Source: Ochotona curzoniae | Lineage: Eukaryota > Chordata > Mammalia > Lagomorpha > Ochotonidae | DNA: 64,000 nt | Reading direction: 5' to 3' | NCBI RefSeq assembly: GCF_017591425.1 | Contig: NW_024464918.1 | Location: 12,212,001 to 12,276,000 of the forward strand | Shown here: one piece after another, positions 56,986 through 64,000 of the stretch | Layout: every line of letters starts with the position of its first letter | Position numbering within the stretch: the first letter of the stretch is position 1 | The notes under the pieces: model-generated | Seen by the model: only the letters and a program-made list of their open reading frames with translations | Database searches by the model: none | What the model was told of the DNA's origin: nothing | Position numbers and translations under genes: made by a program

Positions 56986-57164
56986 TGGAGTGTCCTAAAA
57001 TCTTGGTTTGAGAATTCTCAAATTCTTACTCTCCACGTCTATGCACAGAGATAAAAAGGTCTTTGCAAACTTCCTTCAGTTTTAAATTTCTTACAGAGCG
57101 TTTGTGCTCTTGCAAGCCTTTCAGAAATGATGTCCAATGCTCAACTTAGCAGGGGGAGCACCAT
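56986..57164. other. Unassigned short stretch
   Basis: No repeat or gene recognised between the MIR and the young SINE. Confidence 0.35.
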
Positions 57165-57179
57165 GCAAATGAAGATTAA
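57165..57179 (+). repeat. Target-site duplication, left copy
   Basis: GCAAATGAAGATTAA, identical to 57500-57514. Confidence 0.97.
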
Positions 57180-57499
57180 AGATTTATTTTTATTATTTTT
57201 TATTGGAAAGGCGGATATACAGAGAGGAGAGACAGAGAGGAAGATCTTCCATCCGATGATTCACTCCCCAAGTGAGCCGCAACGGGCCGATACTATGCCG
57301 ATCCGAAGCCAGGAGCCTCTTCCGGGTCTCCCACGCGGGTGCAGGTTCCCAAAGCTTTGGGCCGTCCTCAACTGCTTTCCCAGGCCACAGGCAGGGAGCT
57401 GGAAGGGAAGCGGGGCTGCCGGGATTAGAACCGGCACCCATATGGGATCCCGGGCGTGCAAGGCGAGGACTTAACCACTTGCGCCACCGTGCCGGGCCC
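57180..57499 (-). mobile_element. Young full-length CSINE, antisense
   Basis: Complete copy read on the minus strand from CGGGCCCGGCACGGTGGCGC to a tail of mixed A/T (AATAAAAAATAATAAAAATAAATC). A perfect 15-base target-site duplication flanks it, so this is probably the most recent insertion in the window. It keeps the full ACGGCCCAAAG and CTCTCTGTCTCTCC segments, as at 42973. The 115-codon plus-strand frame and 66-82-codon minus frames are SINE-encoded. Confidence 0.98.
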
Positions 57500-57514
57500 G
57501 CAAATGAAGATTAA
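57500..57514 (+). repeat. Target-site duplication, right copy
   Basis: GCAAATGAAGATTAA, partner of 57165-57179. Confidence 0.97.
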
Positions 57515-57564
57515 GAGCAGAGGCTTTGCCTGACCACATAGAACTGGACTGCTCTCCTGCTTTT

Positions 57565-57710
57565 CTGCTTGTTTTTTGTGTGAAGTTCGGGATGCAATTT
57601 AACCTCTTTGAACCTCAGATGCCTCATGCGTGGAATAAGTACCTTCTCATGGGGAGTGGTATGAAATTCAATTAAATACTTATAAAAGCGCCAAACACAG
57701 GACCCATAAG
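57565..57710 (+). mobile_element. MIR
   Basis: ATGCAATTTAACCTCTTTGAA, CCTCAGATGCCTCATGCG, TGGAATAAGTACCTTC and AATACTTATAAAAGCGCC follow the MIR 3' half (acttaacctctctgtgcctcagtttcctc..aagcgctta). Confidence 0.8.
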
Positions 57711-58106
57711 AACATTTCACCATAAGAATTTTTCCTTTCTGCCTCTCTTCTTTTTTTTTCTCTTTCTATTTTGTTCCACAAGGAATTTAACTCCTCAACC
57801 TTGGGCAAAGAAGTGAATATTTCAGAGCTTCTGTGTTTTTGAAACAGGAATCCTATGAATACTTACTGCGTTGGGTTGCTTCTGAGAAATATATTAGATT
57901 ACATCAACAATAATCACAAATTCACATGACATAGTCAGTGCACACAATCTTCCAGGCTGTCTAGCAGTCTTGGGCTTGCCATGAATGTTTGTGCTCTGGC
58001 CAGGCAAGGTTGAATGTCTAAGACACTACCACAGTGGGAAGAGCAAGGTCTCTCTTAAGAAAAGGTTCCTGTCTGGAGGTTGTAGTTGCCATTAAATTAT
58101 AAGTCA
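57711..58106. other. Unassigned DNA
   Basis: T-rich around 57735-57765. No repeat or gene. Confidence 0.35.
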
Positions 58107-58432
58107 GGGGTCTGGAACAATGCCTCAATGGCTGTATTCTCACATTGTAAGTACCAGCATCCCATATGGGTGTCAGTTCACATGCTAGCTGCTCCAATTC
58201 CCGTCTAGCTCCCTGCCTGTGGCTTGACAAAGCAATAGAGGATGGCTCAAAAACTTGGAATCTGACACCTGTGTGGGAGACAGGGAAGAAGTTCCCAGCT
58301 CCTGGCTTCATATTGACTCAGCTCCAGCTACTGAAGCCATTTGGAAAGTGAGCGAGCAGGTGGAGGATCTTTTTCTCTGTCTCTCCTTCTTTCCATAAAT
58401 CTGATCTGCCTTTCCAATAAAAAGAAGTCTTT
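58107..58432 (+). mobile_element. CSINE
   Basis: GGGGTCTGGAACAATGCC head, CATCCCATATGGGTGTCAG, CCGTCTAGCTCCCTGCC, GACAAAGCAATAGAGGATGG, GTGTGGGAGACAGGGAAG and GTCTCTCCTTCTTTCC, with the tail CCAATAAAAAG. Intermediate age. Confidence 0.93.
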
Positions 58433-59614
58433 AGATGACAAGTCTGCAGACCAGAATTCTCAGCTTGTTGTGTGTTGTTTCTGTCATCTTTGCCAGGTGA
58501 TTTTAGCCTCTCTGAACTCCATGCACACCTCAGAATAGTGAAGGTCCCAGGGAGAGACCACCCAGAGGAGACTGAAGGCTCTACACAGCCATCCCCCAAT
58601 GATTTTGTTCTTTTCCCTGAAACAAAACATCAGATGACCCATCCCTAGAAATTTAATGAGTTGGCTTTAGCGTATTTCCTTGCATATACAAGTATACTTT
58701 TATGTGGAGATACTTCCCCCGACCCCTTTAACTTCAAAGTTGTAAGTGTAGCTGCCCTACTTAGCATCAAAAATGTCTGTGAGCAGCTGCCTAGTCCCAC
58801 ACTGCTAGCCAGTTAGAGGGACATGTGACTAATCCTGGGCCTCGGAGCATCTTCCTTGTAGTAAGCACCTGCTGTTTGCAGAACCCTAAGGATACTTTAT
58901 TTATTTAATGACCCTGTGCAGCCAGGACCAGAGTGAACCAAAGCTTCCCTTTGTCCTGTCCCCCACTGGAAACAGACATGTGTAGGGCTGCCTGATCACA
59001 CACACATGCACAGCACACACACACACACCCTCCATCTTTTCTCCTTCCTCTTGGGCTAAATGTTTTAGAATTCCTCCCTCAGACCTTTGTGACATCAGGA
59101 ATGACCCAGGGGCTGGCAGCAGGGACATGACAGTGTGGAGGGACTATTTCCACTGGCTACAGGGTTTCCAGAGCAGAGTGAAAGCAACCAATAACTAAGA
59201 ATGAGTCCTTGGGGCTATTAGGTATCTTACAGATGATAGGATAAGTGCTCATCTCTGGCTTGTTACAGGAAAAGAGATATGTTTTTCCCCTACAACAAAA
59301 CGGGAAGGCCTAGAATGTTACCAGTTGCCATGGCAACGCAGATCCACTCAGTGCTGATTTCTTCCTGTCACTAAGGAGGACTTTTGGGTGGAGGGAGACC
59401 CCAGTCAGCTTCTCTCTCTGGTTTTTTTTTTAAGTAACTATTTTGAAGTGATATTTCATGGCATGAGTCTGAAACACCTTGTTAAAAGTAAAAAGGAAAG
59501 GAAAATGTGAGAGGGAGATGAAAGGGAAGCCAGGAGCCTGGGACGTGGAGGATGGGCTGGAGAGAAGTCAACGGTGGCTGGTGTGGTCTGTGCCGATGAA
59601 ACTGAGAGGCCAAG
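58433..59614. other. Unassigned DNA with a CA tract
   Basis: An imperfect (CA)n lies at about 58997-59031. The 75-codon minus frame translates it (VCVCAVHVCV). No gene or repeat family recognised. Confidence 0.4.
58997..59031. repeat. (CA)n microsatellite
   Basis: Imperfect CA repeat interrupted by TG and GCA. Likely length-variable. Confidence 0.85.
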
Positions 59615-60400
59615 AAGAAGCCACAAGTGTTTACTGAATGTCTACCACGTGCTCCCATCTTTGTGTTTAACAATGCATGTCCTGTGACCTCTGAGTGCCC
59701 CATCTGATGACAAAGACAGATCAGCAGTTTAATATTGATAAAGGGCTTCTGGCACCTAAGTATAGTGTAGAATAGGAGTAGGTGGTCTGTGGTGTTGAGG
59801 TGAGGTTTGGAAAGGGGACGGGGCATGGGAGGAAAGGAGATTTTCAGCAAGAAATGTCTCTGCTGCCATCTGAAGAATGCACCTAGGATGCCAGGAAAGA
59901 AAAACCCTGGGTTTGAAAGACTTGCAGAAGTTCATCCTGGCAGGAGTAGAGTGCTAGAGGAGTTAGGGTGAAGGATGAGCTTGGCTAAAGGTTTTAGCAG
60001 GGGCTCATCTGTGATAGCACTTACAGTAAGTCATAGTTAAGTATTTGAAAATTATCCAGAAGGTAATGAGAAGCCATTGAAATGTTTCAAGTGAGTTTCT
60101 AGATCCCAAAGTCATACTAGAGCAGCATGGCAGAAGACTAGAGCCAAATGTAACAGTGGAGGGGAGGAAGAAGATATCCTGAAGGTAAGAGTGTAGATGG
60201 TAGATTAGACAGGACCAATGGCAGCGGGGATTGGAGTTATGTGCCAGCTTTGCTAAACTATGTTACGCTTTGAGAACCGTGCCGGTGCCAGCGAGTTTTC
60301 CTGGTGAGATTGCAGTTAAATATGCTTGGAGTTTGAAACGGGTCTTACTGGATACTATGTGAAAATGACACATTTAGATACTAAGATAAGATCACAGACA
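59615..60400 (-). mobile_element. Long L2 copy, antisense
   Basis: Antisense L2 landmarks in order: GTGTTTACTGAATGTCTACC, TTTGTGTTTAACAATGCATG, AAGTTCATCCTGGCAGG, GAGAAGCCATTGAAATGTTTC, AGCAGCATGGCAGAAGAC, AGTGGAGGGGAGGAAG and TGCTTGGAGTTTGAAACG. It explains most of the 122-codon minus-strand frame ending at 59482. Confidence 0.6.
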
Positions 60401-61004
60401 GACCCCACAATCAAGTGCATCAGAGCCACCACGACATGATTCAGAGCCTATTCTTACCTCTGCCTGTAATTAAAAACTGCATGCCTTCAACATCGTGCAC
60501 CACTGCCACCTGCCTGTGAAAGATTCAAGATGATTCTAGGGCTTAAAAGGACATCTGGCTATGTTGCTGTTTGCACCAGTATCTAGAAACTTAGCTTTTG
60601 TACAGTCCAACACTCTCCGTCAGTTTTAGAGAAATTTGTAATGAGAATGTTGAATGCAACACTGGTTGGACCTCAAGAGGAGAAAGAATGTGACCAATAC
60701 GCAATGTTCCTGGTGATGGTCAGTCAGCTGACCAGCTAGTTGATGCCCCCTCTGCTCACATTACCTCTGTTCTCTCTTCTGATACCTCCAGTGTTCACAG
60801 TGGCATCTTGTCCACAGACACACTCCAAAGGCTGAACTCATCTGTATAAACAGTCACCAGAGGTCATGATTACTGCCATTTTAAATACACAGATGTTCAT
60901 GAAAAATTGAGACTCCACACCACAAGGACCTAGAGTAGGCTTCGACATGAACTATTTCTGTGATATTCGTTAATTTAATTTCTAACAGTGTCTATTTATG
61001 TATT
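60401..61004. other. Unassigned DNA
   Basis: No repeat or gene recognised. Confidence 0.35.
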
Positions 61005-61125
61005 TATAACGTGGAGATAATCCTTCACAAATGCTGTTATGAGGATTAGAGATGTCTTAGCCTGGGGCCAAATGCAAGGTCAAGTACAGAGTAATCACTC
61101 AGTAAGCTATAGCCACATCATTTTA
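61005..61125 (+). mobile_element. MIR, 3' half
   Basis: ACGTGGAGATAATCCTTCAC, TGTTATGAGGATTAGAGATG and AGAGTAATCACTCAGTAAGC match the MIR 3' end (gttgtgaggattaaatgag..agtaagcgctcaataaa). Confidence 0.75.
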
Positions 61126-62094
61126 TTTCTAATAATTTCTAATAATAATAAATAAGATAGCTGAGAGAACCATCCTTCCTTCCCTCCAACTTGCTATAAA
61201 TTATTGAGGCTGCATAATAATTTTCCCTAGTCCTGGGGGAAGCATCTGAGTTCAATGGTTATGAAATGAGCTAACATCACGAAGGCTTGGGAAAAACGCT
61301 GCCTCAGATACTAGCCCTGGGACTCTGGGAAGTCTGAGCCAGCATCCCTTCAGCTAGCCTGGGCATGTTCCTGCTGCCTCTCCAGGTACCAGGTCCAGTG
61401 AGCCAGGCCCCGATCTCTACAGACAAGCAGGACAGGAAGCTGAAAGCAAGAGCCTGAGGTCTGTTGGGCCGTCTGCATCCTGGGGCTCCGTTGTTCTCAG
61501 GGACCATGTAAAGGGTAGGTGAAGGGCATTTGGCTTTAATTGGGAAATGCTATGAACTGTCTAAGGCTCATTTAAAAATCCATTAGTATGGGGAAGTGGG
61601 CAGATTAAGCAATGGGGAAGGAGAAAGAAAAAAAAGCTGTCCGTGCCCTGCTTTGTAGGGAGCTCAGTCTGTCTAAGCTTTCCAGCCACTGCTGTGCTGA
61701 ATGCTAAGAAGCCGCCAAAGTCAATTTCAGCATGCTGGGAAGGGAGAGAAAGTGTCTAGGCTGATTCACATGAAGACCGGGTCAGCTTCCAAAGGTAGTA
61801 CTGCAGAGACCAGTGCTGCACACCTCAGCTTCCTGATGCTGTCTCCAGCATCCTGTAACTGTGCCACCCAACTGCACGCCAGGCCAGCTCCCTCCCCATT
61901 GGCCAGATTCACAACTGGGGAGCCTGAAGTCCAGTTAAGGGCCCATGGTGGATCAGAAGCAGACAAAAAGGAGGGATGGTAGAAATGTGTCAAGAAGATA
62001 GGAAAGGGAGGCAGGAAGGGAGGACAGAGAGAAAGGCAGTTTACGAGAGCAGATAAAGGATTCTGTGGAAGGGCTGCGGGTCGGTCTCCTAGGG
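61126..62094. other. Unassigned DNA, partly CNE-like
   Basis: The stretch 61530-61760 (GGCTTTAATTGGG, TCATTTAAAAATCCATTAG, TCAATTTCAGCATGCTGGG) is repeat-free and may be conserved. A 116-codon minus-strand frame (62116 to 61766) has no known domain and overlaps the LTR at its start. Confidence 0.3.
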
Positions 62095-62500
62095 CACCTG
62101 TCACAATGCATCCCAAACTAGATGATGTTAAACAACGGACACATATCCTCTTGTGCTTCTGTAGGCTAGATCTCAGAATTTAAGGTGCTGCCAGGGCCAT
62201 GCTCCCGCCAAAGCCTCTTAGCTGCTTAGACTTCCTTGCTTACTTCTTTGGATGATACCCATACCCAGAGATGTTCCTTGGCCTAAAGTACCATCCCTCT
62301 AACCCCTGCCTCCAACCTCCCACAGCTCTCTCTGGGTCTGTTCTTTGTTACGAAGATTCATCATTCTGGATTAGACTCCTTCATGACCTCAATTTAGTTT
62401 GATGATAGCAAATAAGATCCCGTTTCCAAGGAAGGTCACAGTCACAGATTCTGGGTACCAGAATGTGTCTTTGGGAGAGCATAATTCAACCAACAATAGG
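62095..62500 (-). mobile_element. MLT1-like LTR, antisense
   Basis: TAGATGATGTTAAACAACGG, GTAGGCTAGATCTCAGAATTT, AAGGTGCTGCCAGGGCCATG, CTCCTTCATGACCTCAATTTAG, CGTTTCCAAGGAAGGTCAC and GGGAGAGCATAATTCAACC are in MLT1 antisense order. Confidence 0.72.
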
Positions 62501-62877
62501 CTGTAGTCAGGACTGTTGTCTGCTTAATTTAGTATGGTGCCTGTAGAAGGTGCTGGAATTGTTGCCAAAATACCAGTCAGACACTCAGGGTCATAAACTT
62601 GAATATTTTCAGAGGTCAGGCAAGTGACATCATAGGCTTAGAAAGAAGAAATGGTGGTTGTTTCCTAATCCAGTATACTTAGGACAGCAGTGAGTCAGAG
62701 GGCATACCCTGGATAAGAACAAAAGCTACTCCATGCCAGCCATTGCTACCTGGTGAGACTGAAAGCCCATGGAGCTCATGAAAAACCAAGCAGCCTTTCT
62801 GTAAAATCTCAGTATTTTGTTTAAATCATAAACCACCCCAAGTCAGCTCATTTGCAAATGAGACAGAAAGCTGTGAG
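62501..62877. other. Unassigned DNA
   Basis: No repeat or gene recognised. Confidence 0.35.
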
Positions 62878-62960
62878 CAGGCACTTAATGACCCTAGGAA
62901 GAGAGCCTTGGGTTCAAGTCCTAGGCGTGGTCACTTGGTATATGACCCTGTCTAATTCGC
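62878..62960 (+). mobile_element. MIR fragment
   Basis: AGAGCCTTGGGTTCAAGTCC and GTGGTCACTTGGTATATGACC match MIR (ctgggttcgaatcc..ccacttactagctgtgtgacc). Confidence 0.65.
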
Positions 62961-63239
62961 CCCCTGTTTCTGGGACACAGCATCCGAGAGGGGGAAGAGA
63001 TGCCATCAGTCAGCTCAGGCTGCGCTAGTGAATGTTGAGAATGTCAGGCCCGTGCTGAAGGTGTTCACAGCGTACACTAAGAAAAGAGATTCAAGCATTG
63101 GAAAACTGACCTCATGCAGTTGCTTGGAGCATTACATAAGTTGGTCAGTTTAAGGCCACTGAAGAACCTGTTGTGGCCTAACGCTGAGTAATTCCTCTCC
63201 TACATTTAACCCTTTGCAGGGGCTTCTCCATGAGCAAGG

Positions 63240-63410
63240 CTGTTTAACGCAGTGATTAAAAGCACAGATTCTGAATGCAGAGAGGTGAGAGAGAAATGGT
63301 CTAGTGGGTAAGGAAGACATCAGAGTGGAGGGGACAGAAAGCTCTGACACCAGCTTTGGGGCTTCCTACTACCCACTGTGTGCATGTAAGACACTGCACA
63401 AAGGCCATTT
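63240..63410 (+). mobile_element. MIR with internal extra sequence
   Basis: AACGCAGTGATTAAAAGCACAG is a clear MIR head, and CTACTACCCACTGTGTGCATG matches the core further on. In between lies purine-rich sequence not typical of MIR. Confidence 0.55.
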
Positions 63411-63609
63411 TTGGACTACTCCCTAATAGTCCCCATGCCAACCCAGAGAGGTGCAAAGTCTAACTGCAACTTGTTTCATTATTAATGAGGGAACACAGAA
63501 CTTGACTCTACAGTTTTAGCTGAAATCTTCCCAATTGCTTTACATTAATGAGTCAAGTATCTTTCCAAGTATATGCCATGTAATCTAAGTCCATCTGCGA
63601 ACTGAGCCT

Positions 63610-63672
63610 AACTCATAAGCAGACTCTGTGTAACTTTGGGTCAGGAATCTCAGTTTTGTTGCATTCTTTCCT
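63610..63672 (+). mobile_element. MIR fragment, interrupted by a SINE
   Basis: GACTCTGTGTAACTTTGGGTC and GGAATCTCAGTTTTGTTGC match the MIR core just before the CSINE tail. A similar MIR core also follows the SINE (CTGTGTGACTTTGGGT at 63985-64000). Confidence 0.6.
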
Positions 63673-63961
63673 TATTTTTAAGATGTGTATGTTTTATATG
63701 ATGGGAAGAAAGAAGGGGAGACAGATGGAGAGATCTTCAATGGGTCAACTCCCCCAAAATGGCTATAATAGCCAGTGCTGGGTCAGGGCAAGCCAGGAGC
63801 CAGGCATACCATCCTGGTTTTCCACATGGCTGGTAGGGTTTCAAGTAATTGGGCCAATATCCACTGCCTCTCAGGCACCAATCCAGGACACCAAAACTGG
63901 AGCCAGTATTCCATTTGGCGATGCAGACATCTCAGACAACACCTTACCCACTGTGCCTCAA
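63673..63961 (-). mobile_element. Old CSINE, antisense
   Basis: TTTTTAAGATGTGTATGTTTT tail, GAGAGATCTTCAATGGG, CTCCCCCAAAATGGC, AAGCCAGGAGCCAGGC, AATTGGGCCAATATCC, CAGGCACCAATCCAGG and ACCCACTGTGCC head. Nested beside MIR sequence at the window end. Confidence 0.85.
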
Positions 63962-64000
63962 CTCCTTCCCAGCTTCATCATTTTCTGTGTGACTTTGGGT

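Noticed and set aside
57127..57474. A recurring protein-like pattern (FRVSHAGAGSQ, FPGHRQGAGREAGLPG) in frames at 17.5, 19.0, 43.0, 51.1 and 57.2 kb, looking like a gene family
   Set aside because: All of these frames lie inside CSINE copies; the shared peptide is SINE sequence translated in the same frame.
59482..59850. A 122-codon minus-strand frame
   Set aside because: Most of it overlaps an antisense L2 copy and it has no domain; proline- and leucine-rich low-information sequence.
1..64000. CRISPR array, operons, phage or plasmid features
   Set aside because: No regularly spaced repeats, no dense coding and a clear mammalian repeat landscape.

Overview
This is a stretch of mammalian nuclear DNA, almost certainly from a lagomorph and most likely a pika (Ochotona). 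The main evidence is 24 copies, complete or partial, of the lagomorph tRNA-derived C-type SINE (CSINE). The youngest copies have a variant head (GGGCCCGGCGCGGTGG, then CAAATGGTTAAGG) that differs from the rabbit consensus I know; assignment to pika is inference. The rest fits an intron or intergenic desert: decayed L1, L2, MIR, MLT1 and MER5-like copies, frequent A- or T-runs, and no long reading frame. I find no bacterial or organellar features, no CRISPR array, no rRNA or functional tRNA, and no convincing complete protein gene.

Layout. 1-7 kb: AT-rich DNA with three old CSINEs and a CpG-enriched, exon-like block at about 2.1-2.9 kb. 7-8.7 kb: a decayed antisense L1 covering the ORF2 reverse-transcriptase-to-C-terminus part. 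9-16 kb: L2, SINE and antisense L1 3'-end remnants in otherwise unassigned DNA. 16-24 kb: several CSINEs, including a tail-to-tail inverted pair (18.7-19.3 kb), and an MLT1 LTR. 24-33 kb: a second MLT1, good L2 3' ends and more SINEs. At 33,625-33,691 there is a 67-base exon-like segment with strong splice sites, the best candidate for a real coding exon. 35-47 kb: antisense L1, MER5-like hAT fragments, three more inverted CSINE pairs, an L1 3' end on the plus strand and an MLT-like LTR. 48-64 kb: two young CSINEs with perfect target-site duplications (51.1 and 57.2 kb), a plus-strand L1 3' part (53.6-54.9 kb), a long antisense L2 (59.6-60.4 kb), another MLT1-like LTR (62.1-62.5 kb) and several MIRs.

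No genes act together here. The reading frames over 100 codons are mostly explained by SINE, L2 or MLT1 sequence, or look like chance. I found no new biological system. The points worth following are the two exon-like segments, the inverted SINE pairs that could form long RNA hairpins, a small inverted-repeat element family with three probable copies, and a few CNE-like blocks. Repeat names come from recognising sequence by eye; boundaries of old copies are approximate to some tens of bases, and subfamilies were not determined.
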